DNA of 64,000 bases from positions 27,117,585 through 27,181,584 of the forward strand of contig NC_092345.1 in assembly GCF_963676685.1 (NCBI RefSeq), in the 5' to 3' direction. Of the stretch, positions 43,521 through 55,292 are shown in pieces. The stretch comes from Mytilus edulis (lineage: Eukaryota > Mollusca > Bivalvia > Mytilida > Mytilidae). A model generated the notes under the pieces. The model worked only from the letters and a program-made list of their open reading frames with translations, did no database searches and was not told the origin of the DNA. Position 1 is the stretch's first letter; each line of letters starts with the position of its first letter. A program made the translations under genes and the position numbers.

Positions 43521-45203
43521 GCAATGCTATGAAATTTATTTACATTGAAGTTCAAAGGGTCCAAAATTTAACTTAATTTGAAATCTTAATTTGATTTTAT
43601 GCTGAATCTATTAAACTATATCTGTATACATGTACCATATTTATTCTGTGTTAGAAGCCATATTCTTTTTCAAATATTTAACCCCATTACAAAATCAGAG
43701 CTGTATCATGCTTGAATTTTTTGTTCAAACTTGCATTTTTTCTTCATCTTCCACAAAATTTGTCCTTTAATGAAATAACTGGTGTTATCTTTTTTAAATA
43801 AAACTTTAATGAAAAAATTAGCACAATATGTGGATGATTATCTGATGTCAAACATTTTCAAGATGGCCACCAAGGATGGCAAAAAAAAAGTTGTCATCTT
43901 TATTTCCTGTCAGTGGTATACATGTAAATGAACATTAGAAATATGAAAAAAATGTGGTATGATTGCCAATGAGAACAAATGACATACAAGTAAAGTTATA
44001 GGTCTTCATATGCCATATCTCCTTCAACAATGCACAAGACCAATACTGCATTATTCAGCCATAAAACATGTAAAAGGCCAAAAATTAGAAAACGAAAAAA
44101 TATGAAAGCTAACATTCTGATCTATATATGTATGTTTTGTGGTTTTCAGATCTAGACTCACAGCTAACTGAACTTTTACAGCAATCAACATCAGATTAGA
44201 AGACTGATATTGCTTCTGACAGAAACAATTTCAACCAATCAAACAAGCAACAGAAGCTTTGCATTTTTAAAACACCACTTAAATCTTCCATGGGATGATG
44301 TCTCAAAAAATAATAGTTCTTCATTTATGAATATTTTAATGTTATGGATTTTCTTTTACAAGAAAGTTAATGTACACTTGTTTTATTGTTCTTGCTGTTC
44401 AAGTATAAAAAACACATTTAACTTTATTGAAATTTGAAGATTCATATGACTTATTTTAATTTTGTTATTTCTCAGGATGTGATGTTACTAAGAGCCTCAT
44501 ACATGTCATGACAGTAATCTTAACAGCTATCCAATTTTATTCAAAATTCTTTATAAATTTTGCTGCACTAGTATATATAGACTAAGTAATTTGTTTTTCG
44601 TCTAGTTATGGGATTTTTTTGGCGGTGCCATATAGTTTTACCCTTGTCCAAAATTCTGAAATTCCATAATTCCGTAATTCCATCATTACGTCATTCCGAA
44701 ACAAACCATGATTGCAATTATACAGAGTTTTTTTAATAAACACCTTCAGATGTTGGGCTGATTTTTAGTATGTGAGTTACTCATGATGAGTTACAGATCA
44801 AGTTTAAGGTTCGTCCTGCTACGCTAATATTTGCTATAATTTCTGGCTCTGTAATTTCTGGCTTTAGAAATTTTTAAAAATCACAGTTATATGGACCTTT
44901 TTTCTAAATGCTTTTGCATATTGGGCTCGATTTTTGGTATGTGAGCTAACCATGATGAGTTACAGATCAAGTTTAAGTTTCGTTCCGTTGTGTAATTTTT
45001 GCCAGAATTAAGGGTTTACAATTTTGAAAATTGTTAAAAATACAGTTATATGGACATTTTTCTATATGCCTCCGGATTTAGAGCTGGTTTTTTTTTACAT
45101 GTGAGACAATCATCATGTTTGTGTCCACATGTGGTATTGGAATTGCAGATTTTCAAATTTTTGAGACTGGGGCCATTGGTGACGCTTTGACACATCTAGT
45201 TTT
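43521..45203. other. Intronic, repeat-like; no gene recognised
   Basis: A reversed family F piece lies at 43945-44090 ('gtggtatgattgccaatgag'). At 44690-45100, near-repeats of 'catgatgagttacagatcaa' and 'atatggac-ttttt' suggest an internally duplicated repeat. The ORF at 44210-44437 is not supported. Confidence 0.45.
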
Positions 45204-45422
45204 AGATGCATTTATGATTATCATGTTTGTATTGAACACATTGCAGTAGATGCATTTATGATTTACATGTTTGTATTGACCACATTGCAGTAGATGCATT
45301 TATGATTTTCATGTTTGTATTGACCACATTGCAGTAGATGCATTTATGATTTACATGTTTGTATTGACCACATTGCAGTAGATGCATTTATGATTTTCAT
45401 GTTTGTATTGACCACATTGCAG
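45204..45422. repeat. 44-bp tandem repeat, about five copies
   Basis: The unit begins 'agatgcatttatgattttca' and continues 'tgtttgtattgaccacattg' and 'cagt'. Copies differ at one or two sites, mainly tttt/ttta in the middle. Confidence 0.92.
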
Positions 45423-46834
45423 CAACATAGATATATAGGTACCTGGCAAATATAACCTTGTTAGCATACTAGGCTCAAAGGGCCATAAAAAAAGTTCATC
45501 TCTTTGTGTCTTTTGCAACTGTTTACAGTTTTCTCTATTAAACCATTATTTTGATAGGATTAGAAGAAGTATCATACATATATGTATATATATATTGTAA
45601 AAACTATCAAAATGACAAGATTCAACTACCCAAAATTTTTCTGAAAAAATGGAAGGTGTAAATTTACAAATATTCATAGTTTTCTGCTAATATCTGTCAG
45701 CTATATCAATATAATATAAGAATAAATTGCAAAAATGGTCAGAAAAACTGATTTTGACAGTCTGAACTTATTCTGAATTGTTTAACCTCTTATTTTAAAT
45801 TTATCGCTTTTTTAATATGTGTTTTTTATCGTTTAATTTGAGGTGCACAATTTGTCAATTCAAGCTATTTGGGTTCCTGGGAGCCTCTAGATTTGTAATG
45901 AATAATTTGTATTTATGTATGATTATTTTCTTAATGTATTAAATGAAACATTATTTATTCTTTTCCATTTGTTGTTATACTTATCTTTAAGTCCAGATCC
46001 TATCATATGTCAGATGTTAAAAATTAGACAGCAAACTTGAGAAAATTTGAATGTGCAGGCTACCCCATTTTGTTGTGGCATATACTAGACACCAACATTA
46101 TTTGCCGAGCTTAATATTTTTTTTGATTGGGTATATATAGTTATACTTTGCAAGTAGATATGTTGTTTTACAATAATAAACGGGTCTTGGAGTATTTTGG
46201 CTCTGAAAGATGACCAAAATCAGCCATTTTGGACATGAGGCTAAATAAGACATATTGAAACAGTTAGATTATAAATACACTTTATAGACAGCATTGTTAT
46301 TTCTATGCATTCTTACACTTGAAGTGATGTATTACTAGGAACAACTATCAAAAAATTATAAATGTTGCCATATTTTTTTATTTAATTTTATGCCAAAAAA
46401 GGCTTATTTTTGCTGTTTTCGATCAATTTCAGCTGTTAAAAAATGGCGCCCCCAAAAAATCAAGATCGAAACAAAATTTCCCCAAAACATTTTGTGTGGT
46501 TAATAACATTACTAAGGTGCACCAATGTGCCAAATATGAACTCATTTGGCAAAAGTGGCATTCGGACGGTTTTGCATGGTTTTCTGGCAGATGGGCTCTT
46601 AAGTATCAACATACTTTCAATCGCATAAAAAGGGAAGCTTGTTTACAACTTTTGGATGTAGAACAATGCTGTTTTGTTACCACAACCATAGAACTTGTTT
46701 TGTTATGTATAACATAATAGCATTTTAAAAAAAAATCTGTACCAGTAAATACAACTTTCAAAAATCGTAGTATGCTGAACGAGCTATTTATCAACACCAT
46801 TCGGAAATTATTACGGAAACATTTATATTTTTAC
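45423..46834. other. Intronic; no gene recognised
   Basis: The ORF at 46443-46628 starts MAPPKNQ in a moderate context but has no domain, no matching exon and lies in sequence with a repeat-like texture. It is not called. Confidence 0.4.
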
Positions 46835-46955
46835 CTGTACTTTCTATTTGTATGCCAACAGAAAGTTTATCTAAAGGATCGAGGCTGATCAATGGAAGCG
46901 TTGATTCTATGGTTACATTCTGATTTATTGTCTGTCTTATTCTCTGGGGTGATAC
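46835..46955 (-). CDS. VWDE-like gene, exon VSPQRIRQ...IQIEST
   Basis: A 121-nt exon between acceptor 'attctcatgcag' and donor CAG|GTAAAA, phase 0 in and phase 1 out. It encodes VSPQRIRQTINQNVTIESTL and PLISLDPLDKLSVGIQIEST. It joins 48169-48252 upstream and 42186-42376 downstream with matching phases. The alternating hydrophobic pattern fits beta strands of the extracellular region. One N-x-T sequon. Confidence 0.75.
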
Positions 46956-47352
46956 CTGCATGAGAATATGACAAATGTACTACCGTATGTAATACTAATT
47001 GAAAATATAGCGTTTTAAATAGTTTGAAATACCAGTAAATACAATGCAGTCAACCTAGCCTGACAAAACATTGGAATTTTCCATTGGTTAATACTTAAAT
47101 TCACTCTATTGTCATCGACTTGGAAAAATTCAAATAACAACATATACAGTTGAATTTGCCAAACTTCTTGACTAACATCTAGAAATTGACAATGATGGTC
47201 AGTTGAAAACAAATTTTTGACAAAAGAGATGATTTCAACTTCCCACGTGTGAACTTTCCATTTCTATGTAGCAGAATTCCAGCAGCGCCTGTATACGAAT
47301 TATATATATCCCAATTGAAACACTATTCCTATCATGATCTACTTTATATATA

Positions 47353-47815
47353 GGGTTGCTGCTAACAAGGAAGCTATTTAACCAAGACTTCCAAATTGTA
47401 AAATTGAAATCATTCCTTCGTGAATTTTATGCACGCCGTCACGAGTTGGTTGACCGTTATGGAATATCCGTTTCACAAATGATATCGGATATGTTCCTTA
47501 TGTCGTAACTACAATCCCTTTCCCTTTTCACGAATGTAACCTATCGAATTATACTACTTACTGGGTATGTTATAACATGAGTAACACGACGGGTGCCATA
47601 TGTGTAGCAGGATATGCTTACCCTTCCGGAGCACCTTGCATCACCCCAGATTTTGGGTGGGGTTCAAGTGGATTAGTCTCTAGATTTCTATGTTGTGTCT
47701 TGTGTACTAAGATTTGTCAGATTGTCTTTCTCTTTTTAGACATGGCGTTGTCAGTTTATTTTCGATCTATGTATTTAAGTGTCCCTCTGGTATATTGCAT
47801 CTCTCTTTCATAAAT
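47353..47815 (+). pseudogene. Reverse-transcriptase C-terminal scrap plus family D tail
   Basis: An open frame 47353-47508 reads LLTRKLFNQDFQIVKLKSFL, then REFYARRHELVDRYGISVSQ and MISDMFLMS with a stop. This resembles the C-terminal end of the same kind of reverse transcriptase as at 62 kb (K-L-x-x-x-F-x-K-F-Y motif). The family D repeat follows without a break (47510-47815), so family D is probably the 3' tail of such an element. It sits in an intron of the minus-strand gene. Confidence 0.65.
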
Positions 47816-48168
47816 TTGATATTTAAAAACACGATTTTTTAAATTTGATTCCAATATATATCCCTTGGAAGGATCTGCTTTTTTAATATCAAGTAAGATG
47901 CGTTTGAGCCTTTGTTACATCCAAATGTCGGTAGCTAGTTCCCTTGAAAAATATGAACTTATTACTGATAGTTTATATAAACTGTTTACACGTTGAATTT
48001 TCTTTTAATTTTAATTCTTGTCACTAAGAAATCTAAATATGTTAAGGTATACACACTACATAGTTTGTTCGTGTCAAAAGTATGATATTGCAATTGATTT
48101 GGTTTATTGTGTTATCGTTTTGGCGAAAAAAATAAATAAGGAAGAAATTATGTTATGTATATACGTAC

Positions 48169-48252
48169 CTTCATTCCTACCCAGTAACCATTGCTGTTGA
48201 CATGTTCAACTTTTGAATTGTTGCTACAGGTCACTTCAACTTTGCATCGTAG
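48169..48252 (-). CDS. VWDE-like gene, exon LRCKVEVTC...GYWVGMK
   Basis: An 84-nt exon (28 codons), phase 0 at both ends. The acceptor is 'tatattttag' and the donor AAG|GTACGT. It encodes LRCKVEVTCSNNSKVEHVNS and NGYWVGMK. C-x-V-x-V-x-C followed by a short loop and G-Y-W-x-G closes the Ig-like portion. It connects 50382-50626 to 46835-46955 exactly in frame and is too short to appear as an ORF. Confidence 0.75.
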
Positions 48253-48480
48253 CTAAAATATAATGAATATCACCTGAGCAGGTAATTGTAGTTCTAAACA
48301 ACGTGTATCGTGCTAAGCATATTCAAATTCGTATTTCAACGTATTGGAAAACAAGAAGTAGATCAGAAAACACCACACACGGTACATCTCAATTATATTG
48401 TACTGCTAACTAAATATAGAATCTCTCTGTTTAGTAGTTTTTGAGAAATATATGTAGAAAGTAAAAACACAAAAATACTG

Positions 48481-48560
48481 AACTGTCATATTCCTGACTT
48501 GGTGCAGGCATTCTCGAATGTAGAAAATGGTTGTTTCCTTAATTCGTCATATATAAATTT
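48481..48560 (+). repeat. Family I scrap
   Basis: 'aactgtcatattcctgactt', 'ggtgcaggcattctcgaatg' and 'tagaaaatgg'. Confidence 0.6.
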
Positions 48561-49002
48561 CAAATTATCTCTAATCAGGGAAAAGATATCCCACAACAAA
48601 CTCGTTACAACTAATCACTGCCAAACTGCTTAAAAATTACAAAGTCAAAATATGTTCAGTAATGTCTGCGAAAGTGTAATGCAAAAATAGGACGAAAGGC
48701 AAAATGACATAGAAGGTGGCTGCAATATTTAGATTGAAGTATTATAACGAAAAAAAGGTATAATTATAATTTGTTTTTAAATTAAGAAATATAAAGATAA
48801 AGGGTAATCAGAAGCTAAAAATCGAAGAACAAACAAAGAATCGGTTAAAAAAACAACACTAGAATGGATCAACGTGCCTCTATATTTTGTGTGTAAAACG
48901 TCCATAGTAAAAAAATAAATATTTATGGTCTTTTAACGATTAAATAATCACCCAATCAGCATAAAGATTGTTCAATATTGTTTTAGTGTTGTATAAAATT
49001 TA

Positions 49003-49450
49003 GAAAGGAAATGAGGAATGTGTCAAAAAGACAACAATCCGACCATAGGGCAGACAACAGCCGAAGGCCACCGATGGGTCTTCAATGTAGCGAAAAACTT
49101 CCGCACTCGTAGGTGTCCTTCAGCTGACCCCTTAAAAAATATGTATACTAGTACAATGATAATGGACGTCATATTAAACTCAGAATTATACCCAACTAAA
49201 ATTAAAAATCATACAAGACTAACAAAGGCCAGAGGCTCCTGACTTGGGACAGGCGCAAAAATGCGGCGGGGTTACACATGTTTATGAGATCTCAACCTTC
49301 CCCCTATACCTCTAGCCAATGTAGAAAAGTAAACGCATAACAATACGCACGTTAAAATTCAGTTCAAGAGAAGTCCGAATCCGATGTCAGAAGATGTAAC
49401 AAAAGAAAATAAATAAAATGACAATAATACATAAATAACAATAGATTATG
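49003..49450 (+). repeat. Family C, long copy
   Basis: Runs from 'gaaaggaaatgaggaatgtg' through 'gcactcgtaggtgtccttcagc', 'ccagaggctcctgacttggg', 'gcggcggggttacacatgtt' and 'gaagatgtaac'. It aligns with 61272-61735 over its whole length. The ORF at 49018-49242 is inside it. Confidence 0.85.
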
Positions 49451-50381
49451 GTAATTTTTTAACTCTTGTCTTTCATTTGGGCTTATATACTAATAGTATA
49501 CAGAAGGTTTATATGCCTTTTGAACTCTCTTTTTTTAAGGTGGTACCCAAAACCTTGACTAATATTAATTTGGTTCGTTTAGTTTTCATAAAATTTTGAC
49601 ATTTTTTTCTTTGACCCTTTGACAAAAATATAAAAAAAAATTAAAAATTTAAACCAACCACTTAATCAGAAAATTTTCGTTGGTTATAATGCATTTTGAC
49701 AAACTATAATTTTGATCAATGTTTAGCTGATTTTTACAGAGTTATCTCCCTTTAGTGTTAGGTAACACCTTAAATATTTTTTTAAAGTGCTTTAGGTTAT
49801 AAACACAATGTTAACTGCTATACCGCTGTACCCACATTTTTGACAATTTTGTCTGTTATGGTTGTTTGTTTTGCTTAATTTTTCTAACATAATATTGCGA
49901 CTGGCATTAGCTAGCTATAACATGTATAAATATAGGTTTAATCTTCAAATTTCTATTCTTTACAATTTGAATTTTCCTTGGAATTCGTTTCTTCTTCTAT
50001 TTAACTTTTTCTCGTATATTTTTTTTTGCAAGCATCCATATTTAACATAATGGCAATACATATTTTTAGCTATCTGGCAACAGATACGGTTCATGTAAAG
50101 ACAATCTCTAATGCCTATAATTAGAGCAAAAATCGAACTGAAGTATATTTGGTGAGTATTTTATATAATAAAACAGCAAATAAACCGAATGAACAAGTCA
50201 GAGAATAATGAAGGACAAAAACTAAAATAACACCAGGCAAATATGAATTGATATGTCGGGTATTACAATAATCAAAAGAATATTGCGGAAAAAAATACGA
50301 GGGAAATTGCTCAACGGTTTATTAAAAATGGTCAGAACCATTGCAAATGAATACTGAATTAAAGATATAATATGTACAAAC
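49451..50381. other. Intronic; no gene recognised
   Basis: A repeat-like stretch ('aaggtggtacccaaaacc') starts near 49539. No supported exon between here and 50382. Confidence 0.4.
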
Positions 50382-50626
50382 CATTTTGTTGAGATTTCCT
50401 TGAAGATTAATTGTATCGAATATTGCAACACGTTCATATGAACTCAAGACGTTAACTAATGCAATACCATTCTTGCTCTTCAATGGAAAACCATCAATTG
50501 TCCAAGTCACACTGTACTGAACATCTGTCCTTAATGTGGAAGTAAGGATCGAACAATTAAATTTTACTTTTCTGTCACTGCCAACATATGGTACCCCAAG
50601 ACTTGCATTCAATTTTTCATTACAAG
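50382..50626 (-). CDS. VWDE-like gene, Ig-like exon
   Basis: A 245-nt exon after acceptor 'tttacttttcag'; entry phase 1, exit phase 0 at ATG|GTTTGT. It encodes CNEKLNASLGVPYVGSDRKV, then FNCSIL, QYSVTWTIDGFPL, and ends FDTINLQGNLNKM. F-x-C...V-T-W and the later Cys in the next exon give an Ig-like or sushi-like disulfide pattern. Its phase-1 entry matches a GTATGT donor in the second Ly6 domain's last exon (54121), which would give ...NNMI-P-CNEKL. Read alone it looks like a 126-codon ORF, but the flanks beyond the splice sites are intron. Confidence 0.78.
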
Positions 50627-50764
50627 CTGAAAAGTAAATTGTTTGTGCGCAATTCAAAAACAAATAGTATGTGATACGAAAATGGAGAGGGGGTTCGCAC
50701 AAAAATTTAAAGAGTTACACAATTTGTTTTTGTCTGAATTGACGTTAAAAATTAATAAATAAAA

Positions 50765-51440
50765 TTATTTGGTAAAATAACTTTTTCTACTGTATCGGAA
50801 TAATTTTGTTATCGCACAGTCGGAAAAACGATAACAAAAATATAGATATATAAAATTCCATGAAAACGGATAAAATCGAACGTTATCAACCAATGGAACG
50901 CAATAAAACCTTTGAACATATTCCTGAATTGGTACAAAAATTTTCTGAAGGAAATGTTCGGTTAAACCTGTTTTTAAAGCTTTTTTAACCTTTAGCATGT
51001 ATGACGGTTGTTTAATATGACATCCAGATTTTGACCTAATACATCCGTTCTCTTTTAGTTAAGTGTTGTGTGTACTGTTGTTCGTCTGTTTATCTTTTTT
51101 TTTTAACATGGCGCTGTCAGATTTTTTTAAGCATATGAATTTGAATGTTCAATCGTAATTATTCGCATCTCCTACGCACTCGGCATCACGGAGATAGAGA
51201 AAAAACTGATCGATTCGAATTAGAAATAATGTGTCCGGGTCATTCGTCTCAACTCGACCGATTCCGTAGCGGATTCTACCGAGGATTGCCGAATGGTGTC
51301 CGGGTAAGTTTTTATGTCTCCCTGTAGAATGTTACATTGGGAAATAGTACGGGAAAAGCCGTCTCACAGCGTCAGTCTTGTACATAGCAGGGAGATAATT
51401 TTCATATCACATTTACATAACATGTTCACCCCTTGAATAT
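50765..51440. other. Intronic; family D scrap
   Basis: A short family D piece lies at about 51060-51140 ('gtgtactgttgttcgtctg', 'catggcgctgtcag'). The ORF at 51145-51327 is not supported. Confidence 0.45.
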
Positions 51441-51590
51441 GCACATTTATAGCTGACTATGCGGTATGGGCTTTGCTCATTGTTGAAGGCCGTATGGTGA
51501 CCTTTAGTTGTTAATGTCTGTTTCATTTTGGTCTTTTGTGGATAGTTGTCTCATTGGCAATCATACCACATCTTCTTTTTTATATACATC
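51441..51590 (+). repeat. Family F 3' end
   Basis: 'ctgactatgcggtatgggct', 'ttgctcattgttgaaggccg', 'gtggatagttgtctcattgg' and 'caatcataccacatcttc'. One of the best-preserved F ends in the window. Confidence 0.8.
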
Positions 51591-51689
51591 AGTTTACGGC
51601 TGGACGTATAGCGTCCGTCTACACCATAATCATCACCATCATAATCACCATAGTCTTATATTGACAATATTCAAGTAAGAAACTCTAGC

Positions 51690-51912
51690 AGACATAATAG
51701 GTTCGAAAAACTAAGAATTCTCTTATCCCAGGCATAGATTATATTGTCATATTTGGCACAACCCTTTAGAATTTAGGATCCTCAATGCATTTCAACTTTG
51801 TACTTGTTTGGCTTTATAACTATTTTGATATAAGCGTCACTGATGAGTCTTATGTAGACGCAACGCGCGTCTGGCGTACTAAGTTATAATCCTGGTACCT
51901 TTGATAACCACT
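51690..51912 (+). repeat. Family E copy
   Basis: 'aggcatagattatattgtca', 'ttggcacaaccctttagaat', 'tacttgtttggctttataac', 'gcgtcactgatgagtcttat' and 'gacgcaacgcgcgtctggcg'. Confidence 0.85.
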
Positions 51913-52650
51913 GATGTGGAAAAAAATTGGATCCACAAGCCAAAACTATGTAAACATACATTACTGACAATTATCATAGTTGACTCAAAAATTCAAACAA
52001 ATAAACAAATTAATGCAACATAGACCCTTACAAAACATGCAAAAAGTTATTGAAGTTATAGTAAATTTGACAAAACAAGTGTATTAGTAAAATATTGATA
52101 AAGACGCGAATAAAATATGTGTGGTCGATAACACATACCGTATAAAAAAAACATATCCTTGATAGAATACAAATTATAGTGTAAAATAAGATATTGTGAG
52201 ATGGACGAAATTGACCTTTAGCGATCGTATTGAATTTTGATGTTCAAAAAATAGGCACATAAAACATATTTATTTACTGGCCACTTTAGTTTGGGATTGA
52301 TTGTAATTACAAAATTCTAATGCGACTGAAAAATGTTTTAGGTTAAGATAAACAATACTTTTACCTGACGTAGCCGTGCGTAAAATGTATTTCAACGTTT
52401 CTCTTCGAAAAATGATTTCTTTAATGGAATACAACATCTTTGGTGATCATTTAAGTTACTTCACACATTTATGCACGTTATGATTTAATCAAACATATCA
52501 AAAGCATATTAACCAGTTTGAAAGTAAACTAATTATAACATAATACAATCAGATAGCGTAAGAATTAATAACAAAGAGAGGGCCACCTCATGACAAGTAA
52601 TTGGGGGTAAACTGGGTAGGGTGAACATTGACATATATTTAAAGTTTATT
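51913..52650. other. Intronic; nothing recognised
   Basis: AT-rich sequence between family E and the palindrome, no supported exon. Confidence 0.45.
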
Positions 52651-52654
52651 TTAG

Positions 52655-52710
52655 CTGAGACTACTATAACACTATAGTGTTATAACACTATAGTGTTATA
52701 GTAGTCTCAG
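52655..52710. repeat. Perfect 56-bp palindrome
   Basis: Reads 'ctgagactactataacacta' inward and is identical to its own reverse complement over all 56 bp. The inner part is an (ACACTATAGTGTTAT)-type repeat. Confidence 0.9.
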
Positions 52711-52996
52711 ATTTTAGCAATAACGAAGAAAAATTATTGACTTTATACAGTGAATTCACCCTTTTAAGACGCTTATTGTTTCACAAATACATGAATACAA
52801 AGTAAAAACATTTCTTAAAAGATAACAAAAATATCATTCTAATTGCTATAGTGGCATTGCCATAAAGTGAGTTAAAATGCAGCGAAGCATAGCAAACATC
52901 GAATTCCCTCGCAAAATTGGCAATTGTTATCATTTTGTTTTTTTTAAAATAAACATGTCTACCCTTTCCAAAAATCCCATATTTTATTGGTTGTCT

Positions 52997-53097
52997 TATA
53001 GGTGTAATACCACCAATTCATAGTACGTTACATCCAGTTGCATACAAAAAGGGTAGAAAAATAATACACCCTTGAAATCAATGGTGGTATTACCTTA
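52997..53097. mobile_element. Short uninterrupted TIR element (MITE)
   Basis: About 100 bp with ends 'aggtgtaataccaccaa' and 'ggtggtattacctta', flanked by TTATA on both sides. The interior 'agtacgttacatccagttgc' and 'acccttgaaatcaatgg' match the two halves of the interrupted copy at 10193-11886. Confidence 0.8.
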
Positions 53098-53177
53098 TAT
53101 CCTCCTTTCAATTATTTCAAACAACGTCACATTTCACTTACATCTCATAAAGTCCCTTGCCCAATCCCCATGTTTGC

Positions 53178-53284
53178 TTTCTTAAATATCCGTCTTTACA
53201 TATTCAGGGTTAAATGATGATCCATTTTTGCTTTCTTTAATATCCGTCTTTACATATTCAGGCTTAAATGATGATCCATTTTTG
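53178..53284. repeat. Tandem 55-bp duplication
   Basis: 'gctttctt(a)aatatccgtc' through 'aaatgatgatccatttttg' twice in a row with minor differences. Confidence 0.85.
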
Positions 53285-53509
53285 AATACCTATGCATTTG
53301 TGTTTAAACATCTTTGATGTGTAGTATATGCATATAGAAACTACATATTAATCAGATAAACAGCATATTTTGTTTTATGAACGTTAATTTAAACTATAAA
53401 TATTAAATAGCTGATCTTGTCAATATACGTCATATACGGTCCTTGAATGTTGTGTAATGTATGAAGGAATATTAGTTACATAGTGTGCTTGTGACCTAAG
53501 ACGGTATAA

Positions 53510-53545
53510 ATGGGGTCAGTAAATTCCAGAATTTACTGACCCCAT
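53510..53545. repeat. 16-bp perfect inverted repeat with 4-nt loop
   Basis: Arms 53510-53525 and 53530-53545 ('atggggtcagtaaatt' and its complement) around 'ccag'. Confidence 0.85.
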
Positions 53546-53694
53546 ATATATCGTATTACTACTTCCATTGATCCTACAAAAACAGATGCCAACACTATCA
53601 ATTTGATAGGTTTAAATGTGTTTTATGAATTCATATAAATCTTAATCATCAATTTCTTCGTCTGTTGAAACCCTTTTTTTTTTCTTAGTACCGT

Positions 53695-53850
53695 TTTGTT
53701 CTTACAAAGGGACTGAACACCACTACAAACCGTGTATGAAACAAGCCCCGCATCCTTTCTAACCTAATTTGGAATAACAAGGGACGTAACATCACTACTA
53801 ACCGTGTATGAAATAAGCCCCGCCTCCCTACTAACCTAATATGAAATATA
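53695..53850. repeat. Tandem duplication, period about 65 bp
   Basis: 'accgtgtatgaaacaagccccgc' and 'accgtgtatgaaataagccccgc' with matching flanks ('actaacctaat', 'caccactac/catcactac'). Confidence 0.7.
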
Positions 53851-54083
53851 CACGGTCTCCAGGCAGGCGCTTTTAATCAATCATATTCTAAGAAATGTAT
53901 AGCAGGTTATATAATAGTGTATTTTGCATGTGGGAACAGTGTTACGTTTTTTTTTTAATAGAAGTTAAAAGTTAGTTTTTTGTAATATCCTTATTTGTTG
54001 GTTTTATTTGTAATCGCACTCTTTTCATGTAAATAAGATGTACTATTTGTATTTGTGAATGGTGCAATGTATAGTAATGTGAT

Positions 54084-54089
54084 TTTATT
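54084..54089 (-). terminator. AATAAA just after the alternative Ly6 stop
   Basis: The hexamer lies two bases after the TGA at 54092-54094. It would serve the short, unspliced isoform of the Ly6 gene. Confidence 0.35.
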
Positions 54090-54120
54090 TTTCACAAATC
54101 TAACACTTTACGATACATAC

Positions 54121-54184
54121 GAATCATGTTGTTACACAGATCACTTGTACAACATTGTGTTCCGTCGTCTTCTGCTAAACATTG
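54121..54184 (-). CDS. Ly6 domain 2, third exon (CCTSDLCN)
   Basis: After acceptor 'caatatttcag', phase 0, it encodes QCLAEDDGTQCCTSDLCNNM. C...C-C-x-x-D-L-C-N is the diagnostic end of a Ly6/uPAR domain. Two ends are possible. A consensus donor C|GTATGT at 54121/54120 leaves phase 1 and matches the Ig-like exon at 50626. Reading on gives RMYRKVLDL and a TGA at 54092-54094, with AATAAA beside it. I favour splicing, since the first Ly6 domain also ends in a phase-1 donor, but both products are plausible. Confidence 0.82.
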
Positions 54185-54324
54185 CTGAAATATTGAAACT
54201 GGCTTCAATTTTATCTAGAATAGCCTGATGTCTAGCGATAAAAACGATGTAATTGTTTAGGTACAAATAAAACACTTGAAACTGTAAAATATTTAAAGGC
54301 GATATACTACATACAGCAATACGC

Positions 54325-54735
54325 ACTTAAACGCGCTTGTGGAGTACTAAATTATAATCCTGGTACTTTTGATAACTTCTACACCACTGGGTCGATGCCA
54401 CTGCTGGTGGACGTTTCGTCTCCGAGGGTATCACCAGCCCAGTAGTTTACACTCCGGTGTTGACATGAATATTAATAATGTGGTCATTTTTCGAAATTTC
54501 CTGTTTACAAAACTATGAATTTTTCGAAACACTAAGGATTTTCTTATCCAAGGCATAGATTACCATAGCCGTATTTGGCACAACTTTTTGGAATTTTAGA
54601 TCCTCAATGCTCTTCAACTTTTTACCTGTTTGGCTTTATAAATATTTTGATATGAGCGTCACTGATGAGTCTTATGTAGACGAAACGCGCGTCTGGCGTA
54701 CTAAATTATAATCCTGGTACCTTTGATAACTTTTA
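54325..54735 (+). repeat. Family E, longest copy
   Basis: Bounded by near-identical direct repeats 'aaattataatcctggtac(t/c)tttgataact' at both ends. The interior holds 'cactgggtcgatgccactgc', 'tggtggacgtttcgtctccg', 'gggtatcaccagcccagtag' and then the common 3' half with 'gacgaaacgcgcgtctggcg'. It lies in the intron between Ly6 exons. Confidence 0.85.
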
Positions 54736-54914
54736 ATGTATTGCTGTATGTTTAAATATTCTATAATTGGTAGAGGTATAAGGGACGGTGAAAAATCACA
54801 TGTTTAACCTAACAGTATCAGTCCCTTGACAAGAACCTCTGGCATTTGTCTTGTATGTAGTTTTATTTAGTTCAGTACATGTTTCGGAGTTTAGTGTAAC
54901 GTTCATTTTGTCTT

Positions 54915-55060
54915 CTTTTAGGGATCAGCTGAAGACCGCTTCTGAGTGTGGATTTTTCACGCTGTGTTGAAGTTCCGTTGGTGGCCTGTTGGTGTTTAAT
55001 GCACTTCGGTCTGAATTTTGTCTCTTTCGCGTTTTCACCGTTTCCATTCTCAATTATAGT
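54915..55060 (-). repeat. Family C fragment, reversed
   Basis: 'cagctgaagaccgcttctga', 'gctgtgttgaagttccgttg', 'gtggcctgttgg' and 'tttccattctcaatt'. The ORFs 54948-55262 and 55178-55396 (plus) begin here and run antisense over the Ly6 exon. Confidence 0.6.
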
Positions 55061-55292
55061 GTACCACTGCAGTGTCTTATTATGGTTAAAAACTGCTTAT
55101 TTAAATAGATGTTCTAAAATTTTAAGACATTATTATTCGAATGACATTCGAAGTCTTGTATATGCTCTTTTGACGGATTGTCTCTTTGCCATATTCCCCG
55201 TTTACACACTAAATTCAATTTCAAGTACGTTTCAGAATGTTTTAAGATATATAGCCCTGTGAATTACAGAAAAACAAGACAAATCAGCTTAC

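Noticed and set aside
46443-46628. ATG-initiated ORF starting MAPPKNQ
   Set aside because: No domain, no partner exon, and repeat-like surroundings.
50322-50702. A stand-alone 126-codon gene
   Set aside because: Consensus acceptor at 50627 and donor at 50381 show that it is an internal exon; residues outside these are intron.
54141-54326. The 61-codon minus ORF as a gene
   Set aside because: It overlaps the Ly6 exon in a different frame; the CCTSDLCN frame has splice and domain support.
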